Assembly (NCBI GenBank): GCA_964525675.1
Contig: CAZGJW010000024.1
Coordinates: forward strand, 1 to 29,576
DNA from: CAYSRJ01 sp964525675
Lineage (GTDB): Bacteria; Spirochaetota; B62-G9; DRHN01
Direction of reading: 5' to 3'
Length of the DNA stretch: 29,576 nt
Below the pieces are notes generated by a model. It was not told the origin of the DNA, ran no database searches, and saw nothing but the letters and a program-made list of their open reading frames with translations. Of the stretch, positions 15,457 to 22,491 are shown one piece after another. Positions within the stretch are counted from its first letter, which is position 1, and each line of letters opens with the position of its first letter. Position numbers and translations under genes: made by a program.

Positions 15457-16353
15457 ATGAAGACCGTTATCGTTATCGGTGACCTGAACCTGGATATCAT
15501 ATTCTCGCACATTGATGGGCAGCCGGCATTCGGAAAGGAGATCGGTTCGGGGAATTGCGTTATGAAACCAGGCGGGTCTGCTGCGAACGTGGCGATACTG
15601 CTTGCATTGAATGGTTGTCCCGTCCAATTCTACAGCCGGGTGGGGAGGGATTTTGCAGGGGAGTTCGTGGTAAAAAGCCTCGAGGAGTACGGGGTCATAA
15701 CCGATACAGTTGTCTTTTCCGATACTGATGCTACGGGCGCGACTGTTTCGCTCACCTATCCAAATGATAGAATGTTCATTACCTTTCCAGGGACGATTTC
15801 ATCAACCGGCCTGGATGACCTGAAGGAGCCGGCTTTTTCTAAAAACTGCCACCTGCACCTTGCATCCGTCTTTCTGCAGACGGGGCTACGACCGTATTTC
15901 GGTGCTCTCCTGAAACGGGCAAGAGAGATTGGAGTGACCACCTCCCTCGACCCCGGGGGTGATGTTACGGGGAAATGGAACATAAGTGATATGGAAGACT
16001 TTTTCCCGGATATCGACTTTTTTTTGCCGAACAGGGAAGAACTGTTGAATATAACGAAAAAAAGCAATGTGAAAGATGCGCTTGATTCTTTTTCGGATAA
16101 AATACAGGCTGTTATCGTAAAGGCTGGCGCTGACGGTGCTTTTATGCGCTGCAGGGGCAAGATCTCGCACTATCCTGCGCTCCCAGCTGATGTCGTCGAT
16201 ACGACATGCGCGGGGGACAGTTTTGATGCGGGCTTTTTATTCGGCATGAGCAGGGGGATGCCGATTTTCGATTCTGTTCGGCTCGGCAACAGGTATGGGG
16301 CCGCTGCAGTTTCGACCGTAGGACTGCCCATTCGGAGGATGAAAGGGATCTGA
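15457..16353 (+). CDS. PfkB/ribokinase-family carbohydrate kinase
   Basis: The 298-aa protein has the PfkB fold: MKTVIVIGDLNLDIIF at the start, the substrate-binding GGSAANVAILLALNG (about 37-51), and the ATP/anion-hole signature VVDTTCAGDSFDAGFLFG near residues 248-265, whose second Asp is the catalytic base. Ribokinase, fructokinase, tagatose-6-phosphate kinase and KDG kinase belong to this family; the sugar cannot be named. The SIS-domain gene follows 59 bases later and is probably co-transcribed, suggesting a two-step sugar-phosphate path. ATG 15457 is preferred because the family N-terminus begins there. ATG 15442 and TTG 15424 are in frame but have no better ribosome binding site. A TATAAT lies at 15381 without an obvious -35 box. 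Confidence 0.88.
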   Translation: MKTVIVIGDLNLDIIFSHIDGQPAFGKEIGSGNCVMKPGGSAANVAILLALNGCPVQFYSRVGRDFAGEFVVKSLEEYGVITDTVVFSDTDATGATVSLTYPNDRMFITFPGTISSTGLDDLKEPAFSKNCHLHLASVFLQTGLRPYFGALLKRAREIGVTTSLDPGGDVTGKWNISDMEDFFPDIDFFLPNREELLNITKKSNVKDALDSFSDKIQAVIVKAGADGAFMRCRGKISHYPALPADVVDTTCAGDSFDAGFLFGMSRGMPIFDSVRLGNRYGAAAVSTVGLPIRRMKGI

Positions 16354-16412
16354 GCTGGCGTGGTAAGTATATTCAATTTTATAAGACGTACTATGGAGAA
16401 AAGGGAGGGCAC

Positions 16413-17480
16413 ATGGCACAAACAGAGAAAAAACGGGGGATACACACCTTTTCCGAGATACAAACACAGGCGGACTCCTGGGAAGTGGTGTTTAAAAGAC
16501 TGGACAGGCAGGCTGCGGAATTACGGGAAGCCTGCGCCGGGAAGGATGAGGTTATCTTCACCGGGTGCGGTTCTGCGTTCAACGTTTCCTATGCGGTTGC
16601 CCCCTTTTTTCAGAAACATACAGGGAAAACCTGCCGTGCGGTACATGCATCCGACCTGATGACAAACCCTGACTCGTTTATAAACGGCAAGAAAAAAACC
16701 CTTGTAATCGGCTATTCGCGATCCGGCAATACAACAGAGAGTATTATGGCTCTTGAAAAGGCAAGGAAAATGGGGGCAACAACGATTGCCGTTGTGTGTT
16801 TTTCAGAAAGCAAAATGGCCGTTAACGCCCACCGTGCGATTGTCCTGGAGGAGGCTTTTGAAAAAAGCGTTACGACCACACGCTCCCTCACATCAATGGT
16901 GCTTGCCGGTAACTATCTTGCGGGAATCTGCGAAGAAAAGGATGCCCTGTGCCGGGAGCTGAAAAAGCTTCCAGCACTCGCCCGGCAGAAGATGGACCAG
17001 TTTCATGACATCGGCAAAAGAATCGGTAACGACCTGAATGTCATGAAGTTCGCATTCCTCGGGAACGGGAGCTACTACGGGCTTGCGCGAGAGGCACAGC
17101 TGAAGGTGAAAGAGATGGTCCTTCTTCCATCTGATTCCTATGTATCTCTCGATTTTCAGCACGGCCCCATGTCGAACGTGGACGAGCATATGCTGGTGAC
17201 GGTACTGGTTCCTGATGCAGGCAGGAAATATGATATCGAGCTTTCAAAAAACATGAAAGCCATCGGCGGAAAGATTTTCGTGATATGTGATAGATCTTCC
17301 GGAGAATTTGACGAATATGCCGACTACATGCTTGAGCTGAATACCGGTCTTGGAGACGGCATACGTAACATCCTCTACATGCCTGTTTTGCAGATTATGG
17401 CCTATTACCGGTCGCTTGAAGAGGGATTTGACCCGGACAATCCCAAAAACCTCTACTACTACGTTTCTTTGAAAACCTGA
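16413..17480 (+). CDS. SIS-domain sugar-phosphate isomerase/deaminase (AgaS/GlmS-C-like)
   Basis: The 355-aa protein consists of two SIS domains, as in the isomerase half of GlmS and in AgaS, FrlB and related enzymes. The N-terminal FSEIQTQADSWEVVF is the usual lead-in. FTGCGSAFNVSYAV and GYSRSGNTTESIMA form the sugar-phosphate site of the first domain. SYYGLAREAQLKVKEM and SLDFQHGPMSNVD belong to the second. There is no glutaminase domain, so it should act as a stand-alone isomerase, deaminase or deglycase on an amino-sugar or Amadori phosphate. The paired PfkB kinase fits such a path. GGGAGGG (16403-16409) is a strong ribosome binding site for ATG 16413. The exact substrate is open. Confidence 0.85.
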   Translation: MAQTEKKRGIHTFSEIQTQADSWEVVFKRLDRQAAELREACAGKDEVIFTGCGSAFNVSYAVAPFFQKHTGKTCRAVHASDLMTNPDSFINGKKKTLVIGYSRSGNTTESIMALEKARKMGATTIAVVCFSESKMAVNAHRAIVLEEAFEKSVTTTRSLTSMVLAGNYLAGICEEKDALCRELKKLPALARQKMDQFHDIGKRIGNDLNVMKFAFLGNGSYYGLAREAQLKVKEMVLLPSDSYVSLDFQHGPMSNVDEHMLVTVLVPDAGRKYDIELSKNMKAIGGKIFVICDRSSGEFDEYADYMLELNTGLGDGIRNILYMPVLQIMAYYRSLEEGFDPDNPKNLYYYVSLKT

Positions 17481-17536
17481 CAGTGTAATGATAGCCCGGG
17501 TCATGTTTGCAACGACGAGTTAATTATCTCTGTACC

Positions 17537-19003
17537 TTAGGTTCGTTTCATCGCGCCGATCAGCTCATCAACCGGAATCTTCGCAAACGAGGAGGCATGG
17601 TCCGACATACCGTATGCTATGATGAGCTCATCGTTGTGAATGATGGAACCGCATGAGTACACGACGTTCGGAACATAGCCTTCACGCTCCTGTTCATTGG
17701 GCGTTAAAAGAGGTTCGGGCAGGCACGCAATGACGTGAGAGGGATTCTCGAGGTCGAGGAGCATAGCGCCTAACGTGTAGGTACGCATCGGGCCGACTCC
17801 ATGGGTGATGACGAGCCATCCCTTTTCCGTCTCGATTGGGGGGCTTGCAACACCTATTTTGATAAACTCCTCCGGCAGCTCGGGTCCGCGTATCAATTCG
17901 GCACTCTGCCAGAGATTGATATTGTCGGAAAGCATTACGTACATGCTGTAGCCGTCACATCGTGAAATCATTGTATATTTTCCGTTTATTTTCCTGGGAA
18001 AGAGAGCAAGGTCTTTGTTCTGCGCGTATGAACCGTGAAGCGGCATTATCTTGAAATGATAGAAATCATTCGTCTCCATGAGCTTGGGGAGAATGGTGAA
18101 CCCGTTGTATGCAGTGTATGTCGCATAGTATGTGATACTGCCGTCATCATCGATAAACTTCACAAACCGGGCGTCTTCGATTCCGTTGCTTTCCGAGTAG
18201 GAAACGGGAAAAATCACCCGCTCGGAAATAGCCGTATCGAGGGAAAAGGTTATCTCATAGTGCGAGCTTGCCAGCCAGTTGATCGCGTTCAGTACCTTTT
18301 CTTTGGACGGTGTGAGTTCGACGCTCTTTTTTGTCTCCTCCAGGCTGGCCTGCAGCTCACCGTATATAAACTTATCTTTCAGCCTATCCAGAACTATGCC
18401 GACAACATCTTTATGAATGTTCATTTCATCGAGCTTTTGCAAAAAGGTTTTTTTATCGTAGACGTGTCTCTTCACCGCTTCAGGCACATCCACATAAGGG
18501 CCTGACGGCAGAAACTCAATGTTGTTTTTCCTGTCGATGACTGCATTCCTGAATACAATTGACGAAATATGCCCTTCTCCGGTTGCACGGAAGCTGACTA
18601 TAACCCGTTTATCTCCATTTTGAAGCCCGTTCTGATAGGGGTCTTCTACAATCGAAGGATTAAAGAATGCCGCAGCTTCTATGGAGTACTCCATTGTGAA
18701 GTAGGAACCGATGAGAAGCTTCTTGTTCTGACTTAATGATTTTTTGTCGACATCAATGGAATCGAGGTAATGTTGAACGTGGGAGAAATGTAATTCGAAT
18801 ATTTTACTTATGTTCCTGTGCCGTTTCGCAAAGCTTCTCAAGACATCGTTCAGAATACTGTCCGCGGCCTCGTCAGAAAGATCGACGATCTTCTTGATGA
18901 TGGTCTTTACCCTGTCATTTGTACCGGGCATGAAGAAGCGGGCAATGACACGCTTTGAATCAGGATGAATTGTTGATGGTATCCGGGTAATTTCAACTGC
19001 CAT
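17537..19003 (-). CDS. Glycoside hydrolase family 130-like enzyme (beta-mannoside phosphorylase or hydrolase)
   Basis: The 488-aa product fits GH130, a five-bladed beta-propeller family that phosphorolyses or hydrolyses beta-mannosides. The N-terminal helical part (about 1-170) begins VEITRIPSTIHPDSKRVIARFF. The propeller shows SNGIEDARFVKF, YYATYTAYNG, NKDLALFPRKINGKYTMISR and WLVITHGVGP, with SCGSIIHNDELIIAYGMSD near the end. These match the bacterial GH130 subgroup of about 490 aa with an N-terminal extension. It converges on the SIS gene, so sugar catabolism is a common theme. The open frame reaches 19108, but a promoter (19038-19066) lies inside that extension, so ATG 19003 is the start. 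No clear Shine-Dalgarno precedes it. Confidence 0.82.
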   Translation of the reverse strand: MAVEITRIPSTIHPDSKRVIARFFMPGTNDRVKTIIKKIVDLSDEAADSILNDVLRSFAKRHRNISKIFELHFSHVQHYLDSIDVDKKSLSQNKKLLIGSYFTMEYSIEAAAFFNPSIVEDPYQNGLQNGDKRVIVSFRATGEGHISSIVFRNAVIDRKNNIEFLPSGPYVDVPEAVKRHVYDKKTFLQKLDEMNIHKDVVGIVLDRLKDKFIYGELQASLEETKKSVELTPSKEKVLNAINWLASSHYEITFSLDTAISERVIFPVSYSESNGIEDARFVKFIDDDGSITYYATYTAYNGFTILPKLMETNDFYHFKIMPLHGSYAQNKDLALFPRKINGKYTMISRCDGYSMYVMLSDNINLWQSAELIRGPELPEEFIKIGVASPPIETEKGWLVITHGVGPMRTYTLGAMLLDLENPSHVIACLPEPLLTPNEQEREGYVPNVVYSCGSIIHNDELIIAYGMSDHASSFAKIPVDELIGAMKRT

Positions 19004-19037
19004 TGTTTTGTCTAAAGCTGCCTCAAATAAAATTAAA

Positions 19038-19066
19038 TTATTATGAATAAGTTGTTCATTTGTCAA
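19038..19066 (-). promoter_or_regulatory. Sigma-70-like promoter for the GH130 gene
   Basis: On the minus strand, TTGACA (19066-19061) and TAATAA (19043-19038) are separated by 17 bases. The predicted transcription start falls near 19030, about 27 bases upstream of ATG 19003. This is one of the clearest promoters in the window and fixes the start codon. Confidence 0.65.
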
Positions 19067-19253
19067 GATATTTTTTGATAAATGTGCAACTCGCTCACAA
19101 GGATGCATCCACTTATATACAATATCGGGAGAGGGAGAGGCGGTATTAACAGTATATCAGGGAAAGCGCATATGTCTCACTTTTTACCGGAGAATGATAC
19201 AGTATAATATAAGAGCGTGTTTAGTCAACGATAACGGAAGAAAAGGAAAACTA

Positions 19254-19463
19254 TTATGCAGCAGTGAGGAATGTGAGGTAGTGTTTCAAATCAACAATCT
19301 TGTTGTACCAGAAATCTAGTTCTTTTGGCGTATCGTAATCAAGATCCGGATACGTATCAGCGATAAACAGCAGATTCTCAATGATTGTATCAAAATCTGG
19401 TATGGGTTTCTCTCTGTTGATTTCCTCAAGTTTCTGCCATATCTCCATAACGCATAGTTTCAT
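19254..19463 (-). CDS. Small acidic protein of unknown function
   Basis: The gene encodes 69 aa (MKLCVMEIWQKLEEINREKP...). It is acidic and mainly helical, rich in Asp, Leu and Tyr, with no membrane segment or signal peptide. I do not recognise a family. Reality is supported by regulatory signals: AGGAGG five bases before ATG 19463 and a good promoter at 19483-19511. The longer frame to 19511 would start inside the promoter and is rejected. It lies upstream of the GH130 gene on the same strand (250 bases away) and is divergent from the secreted DOMON gene. A role in either neighbour's function would be a guess. Confidence 0.6.
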   Translation of the reverse strand: MKLCVMEIWQKLEEINREKPIPDFDTIIENLLFIADTYPDLDYDTPKELDFWYNKIVDLKHYLTFLTAA

Positions 19464-19482
19464 TCTCGCCTCCTTACCATAA

Positions 19483-19511
19483 AGTATAGCACAGGTTTGG
19501 GGGAAATACAA
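19483..19511 (-). promoter_or_regulatory. Sigma-70-like promoter for the 69-aa gene
   Basis: On the minus strand, TTGTAT (19511-19506), a 17-base spacer and TATACT (19488-19483) give good -35 and -10 boxes. The transcript would begin only about 12-14 bases before ATG 19463, just enough to include the AGGAGG site. Confidence 0.6.
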
Positions 19512-19566
19512 ATTTATTGGTAATGCGTGAAATTATGTGGTATCCTCCCTGGTAACGGAGGAGATT

Positions 19567-20115
19567 ATGAAGAGGACAAGAGGCATCTTGCAGGCACTGA
19601 TTCTTATGGTCGTATCTGTATTTCTGTTTTTCAATCTCGCACAGTCCAAAACCATAAAACAATCAATCAACAGGCAGGGGTACAATGAAATCACTGCAGA
19701 AGGAATAACGCTGCAATGGAAAATATCGGGTTCTTTTCTCGAGGTTGTGCTCAGTGCCCCGACAGATGGATGGGTGGCTGTCGGTTTTGATCCAACCAGC
19801 CTCATGAAGGACGCAAATATTATTATCGGGTTTGTCAAAGATGGGACGCCTGTTGTACGTGATGATTTCGGCTCCTGGTATACCTCTCATGATGCGGATG
19901 AATCGCAGGGCGGGAGTAATGATGTTGTTATCAGGAGTGGGAGCGAATCCGGGAAAAAAACCGAGTTTTCTTTCGCTCTGCCGCTTGATTCGGGCGACCC
20001 ACTTGACCGGACCCTTGTTGAGGGGAAGACATACACAGTAATTCTTGCCTATGGAACGGTCGATGATTTCACCACGAGACATAAAAAAAGAACAAGTGTC
20101 GAAATAACGCTATAA
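19567..20115 (+). CDS. Secreted DOMON-domain protein
   Basis: The 182-aa protein has an N-terminal signal peptide (KRTRGILQALILMVVSVFLFF, about residues 2-26). A single DOMON domain follows: DGWVAVGFDPTSLMKDANIIIGF in the middle and LVEGKTYTVILAYGTVDDFTTRH at the end. DOMON domains bind heme or sugars. In heme-binding members a Met in the P..M..AD.. loop and a late His act as ligands, and Met (SLMKDAN) and His (TRHKK) are present here. Periplasmic electron transfer or ligand binding is therefore plausible. CGGAGGAG (19556-19563) supports ATG 19567; the in-frame ATG at 19537 is less well placed. A terminator follows at 20194-20236. A broken relative with a membrane domain lies at 21101-21908. 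Confidence 0.75.
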   Translation: MKRTRGILQALILMVVSVFLFFNLAQSKTIKQSINRQGYNEITAEGITLQWKISGSFLEVVLSAPTDGWVAVGFDPTSLMKDANIIIGFVKDGTPVVRDDFGSWYTSHDADESQGGSNDVVIRSGSESGKKTEFSFALPLDSGDPLDRTLVEGKTYTVILAYGTVDDFTTRHKKRTSVEITL

Positions 20116-20193
20116 TGCCGCTGGTGGGATGTGAAGGATGTGAGTTAGCAGAGTCACACACAGGCGTCATTATTATTCCGCCTGCTGCCGTCC

Positions 20194-20236
20194 GCCCGGA
20201 CAATCACCCAGTGGCAAGCCGTTTCCGGGCTTTTTT
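20194..20236 (+). terminator. Rho-independent terminator after the DOMON gene
   Basis: GCCCGG (20194-20199) pairs with CCGGGC (20225-20230), followed by six Ts (20231-20236). An alternative inner stem AAGCC/GGCTT (20216-20220 with 20228-20232) overlaps. It lies about 80 bases after the DOMON stop and isolates that gene from the outer-membrane protein gene. Confidence 0.65.
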
Positions 20237-20274
20237 ATATTCGTTCATCACAGTGATTATTCTGTAATACATTA

Positions 20275-20344
20275 CCTCTGTAACTTTTGTAGTCCTATTA
20301 AGTAGATTTTTTTTCAACCGATACTATAAAAAAAGTTACAGAGG
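20275..20344 (+). promoter_or_regulatory. 14-bp inverted repeat in the leader of the outer-membrane protein gene
   Basis: CCTCTGTAACTTTT (20275-20288) and AAAAGTTACAGAGG (20331-20344) are perfect inverted complements separated by 42 bases. The right arm contains the GAGG ribosome binding site (20341-20344), six bases before ATG 20351. If both arms are in the transcript, the site would be paired and translation inhibited. If not, the arms may be an operator pair. The arm core GTAACTT/AAGTTAC matches the palindromes at 5027 and 29385. Confidence 0.55.
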
Positions 20345-20350
20345 CCTACC

Positions 20351-21082
20351 ATGTTCGGGAAGAAAACCGTAATTGTACTGTTTGCCGTGGCGCTGTTAAC
20401 AGCTACCCCTTTTGTTCTTGAAGCAGGCTCATTTGATTTAAATATAATAGATGTTCCAAAAGCGTATACGCCATACAGAGGTGATATGAACTTTGGATTC
20501 TCCGTATATGACGGAGGGGGAATTTTTACAAGCGCTGTCCTCGGTGTGTCCGATTTCGTGTTCCTCGGCATCTATTTTGATATGGGGCGCTTTATAGGGA
20601 GTGATGCGGTGGATCTGAGCCAGCCCGGAGTTATTGCCCGATTTCTTATTACCGACGGATCGATGACGCTTCCGGCAATTGCCGTCGGTTATTCCTATTT
20701 TATGAGAGGAGAGCTGAGCAAAGTCGACGGTGCAAGCGTGAACGGTGCATATATCGTTGCTTCAAATACTTACTATCTGTTCAGAAACGAGCAGAACCTG
20801 TCGTACGGATTGCGCTATCCCATTGTTCCCTTCAGCTACTCGAAACCGGAAAACCTCACCGTTTTCGTCGGGACCGATATCGAGCTGAGCCCGCAATTCT
20901 CTTTTAAGGGTGAAATTGAAGAGATCCGCATTGCACAGGGCAGATGGGACGAAGTCTGGTATAACTTCGGTGTGAACTTCAACATTGTGGATCTTGTCTC
21001 CATTGACCTGGAATTCAAGTATTCACACTCAATAGACAGGCTTGTACGGCATCTGACCATAGGGTACTTCACACAGTTTTAG
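20351..21082 (+). CDS. Predicted outer-membrane beta-barrel protein
   Basis: The 243-aa protein has a signal peptide (GKKTVIVLFAVALLTATPFVLEA, cleavage near residue 25). It continues with alternating amphipathic strands typical of an outer-membrane barrel (MNFGFSVYDGG, FLGIYFDMGRF, AIAVGYSYFMRG, LTVFVGTDIELSPQFSFKGEI, WYNFGVNFNI, VSIDLEFKYS) and ends in TIGYFTQF. A terminal Phe after an aromatic-alternating strand is the usual signal for barrel insertion. I do not recognise a named family. The protein implies a cell with an outer membrane. The ribosome binding site lies inside a long inverted repeat, so expression may be controlled through the leader. The gene is convergent with the broken DOMON/b561 gene, 18 bases away. 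Confidence 0.65.
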   Translation: MFGKKTVIVLFAVALLTATPFVLEAGSFDLNIIDVPKAYTPYRGDMNFGFSVYDGGGIFTSAVLGVSDFVFLGIYFDMGRFIGSDAVDLSQPGVIARFLITDGSMTLPAIAVGYSYFMRGELSKVDGASVNGAYIVASNTYYLFRNEQNLSYGLRYPIVPFSYSKPENLTVFVGTDIELSPQFSFKGEIEEIRIAQGRWDEVWYNFGVNFNIVDLVSIDLEFKYSHSIDRLVRHLTIGYFTQF

Positions 21083-21100
21083 ACAGTTGTTTTCTCGCAG

Positions 21101-21908
21101 TTACAGTATGTTAATCTGGAATAGCCCCAAAACAATTGAAATGAAGGTTAAAAGGAGTGCACTTCTTCCCAGCCATCTGTGGAATTTCCTGAAGAAAGGT
21201 TTATGCTCTTTTTTCCCTTTAAATATTAATTGACTGATTACCGGTGTACAGATGAGGGCAATAACGGCAGCAACGCCGAAATAGGAATGTATAATTCGAA
21301 AATGATTTACCGATGTTGAAAACAACATATACTCTGCGGCAATAATACCAAGGCTTACACCCCATATTTCCAGCGTTCTGTGTGCTTTCAGCCACCATCG
21401 TCTTTTTTTCAGGTACCTGGCTATAAGCATGGCCCATATCATCATAATAAACGAAATAGTCAGTTTGTCATATGCATCACCGGTATCTATACGACGTGAA
21501 AATTCAATTGTCGTGATGCCATTCTGTTCAGTCCCTGTGGACTCGAGTATATCGTTCGTACCGCCAAGTTCCTCATCCGGAGGATGTGGCCCGTATGGTC
21601 CTGTGGCATACGCATCAACCGTATATGTGTTTCCTGTGTCGTCTACCCATCCGAAAATCATGTCGGCATTTTCCATGATCGTAACCGGATCAATACCGAT
21701 TGCAACCCAGCCGGTTGTTTCAGCGGAAAGCGCAAAATATACAGTATCTCCCTTGACAATCCACGAATGTATACAAGCCCTCGTCAAATGTCAGGGAATT
21801 GGGGTATTCATTTTCGGAAACAGTGCCATCGATTATCTGGGGAAAAAGCTGCGAAGGAAATAAAAATATAAAAACTGTTAAAAAAAGGACCAGTGTGAAT
21901 GTCTTCAT
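21101..21908 (-). pseudogene. DOMON plus cytochrome b561-like membrane protein, frameshifted
   Basis: The minus strand from ATG 21908 gives a signal peptide (KTFTLVLFLTVFIFLFPSQLF) and the DOMON beginning IDGTVSENEYPNSLTFDEGLYT. The frame then slips near 21775-21790. The domain resumes in another frame as HSWIVKGDTVYFALSAETTGWVAIGIDP...MENADMIFGW. The DOMON end (the usual H..RG segment) is missing after RIDTGDAYDK. A b561-type part with four or five helices follows (MIWAMLIARYLKKRRWWLKAHRTLEIWG...HSYFGVAAV...FHRWLGRSALLL), with several His residues suited to heme b. So it has both a frameshift and a probable internal deletion. Intact homologues are thought to move electrons across the membrane. 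Repeat copy B starts 15 bases before its start codon. Confidence 0.72.
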
Positions 21909-21922
21909 GAATTTTCTTTAAA

Positions 21923-22103
21923 AATAGGTAAGTAAACTTGTCAATCTTAGAAGTTGAAAATTATCACTTACCTAATGGTTTTTACCTAAAGTATGTAATA
22001 TTACGGCAATGTAGTATAATATAGTCATTTGTATTCGAAATTCTGGTACAAAAGGAAAAGACATCGCTTCGCTAGGCCAGAATTCTAATGGATAAAACCA
22101 TAA
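21923..22103 (+). repeat. Modular hairpin element, copy B
   Basis: Same organisation as copy A but in plus orientation. Hairpin 1 has arms TAGGTAAGT and ACTTACCTA (stem change C-G to T-A relative to A and C). ATGGTTTTTACC and the core identical to copy A follow, then hairpin 2 with arms AATTCTGG/CCAGAATT and the terminal ATGGATAAAACCAT. The loop of hairpin 1 is unrelated to that of A. It begins 15 bases upstream of the start codon of the broken DOMON/b561 gene, where a ribosome binding site should be. Confidence 0.85.
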
Positions 22104-22491
22104 ATTCAACCACAGTTACTTGTTGATATTCTGTCACGACAAGGACATACACCGCTTTAAATTAATTGAATAGTAATGCGTATTTTATAATAAAATAAAA
22201 TAATATAATCTTATTTATTAAGAAGGAAGGTAAAAAAATGTTGTTTTGTCGAACCACCGAAAGTGTCTTATTTAAGCGAAATTTACCGAATATAGAAATA
22301 CTGATTGTACGATAATAGGAAGGTGAACGCTCTATTTCCGCTTTCAATGATTCATTGGAAAAAAATCGGTATATAAAAACATACCGGCGTATAAATCTTT
22401 ACCGAACTATCCATTATCAATATTATGTAGTAATCCAAAAAGGTTTACAATTAGTTGTATTGAACTCAGATCGATTTTAGAAAGGATTAAT
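22104..22491 (+). other. AT-rich gap before the M24 peptidase gene
   Basis: About 390 bases with strong AT bias. It holds an 18-base motif (22143-22160) whose reverse complement recurs once at 29330-29347, two TATAAT-like boxes (near 22185 and 22204), the 25-codon frame at 22238-22315, and a small hairpin CGGTAT/ATACCG (about 22368-22387). A GAAAGGATTAA site precedes the TTG start at 22492. No other gene is believable. Confidence 0.5.
22238..22315 (+). CDS. Possible 25-aa small ORF with strong ribosome binding site
   Basis: ATG 22238 opens a 25-codon frame (MLFCRTTESVLFKRNLPNIE then ILIVR) closed by TAA 22313-22315. AGGAAGG (22224-22230) is seven bases upstream and TATAAT boxes lie further up, so translation is possible. 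The peptide is basic with no recognised motif and no signal peptide. It could be a leader peptide for the peptidase-ktr operon or chance. Confidence 0.25.
   Translation: MLFCRTTESVLFKRNLPNIEILIVR

Noticed and set aside
19004..19108. N-terminal extension of the GH130 gene
   Set aside because: A well-matched promoter (TTGACA, 17 bases, TAATAA) lies within it, so the transcript starts downstream.
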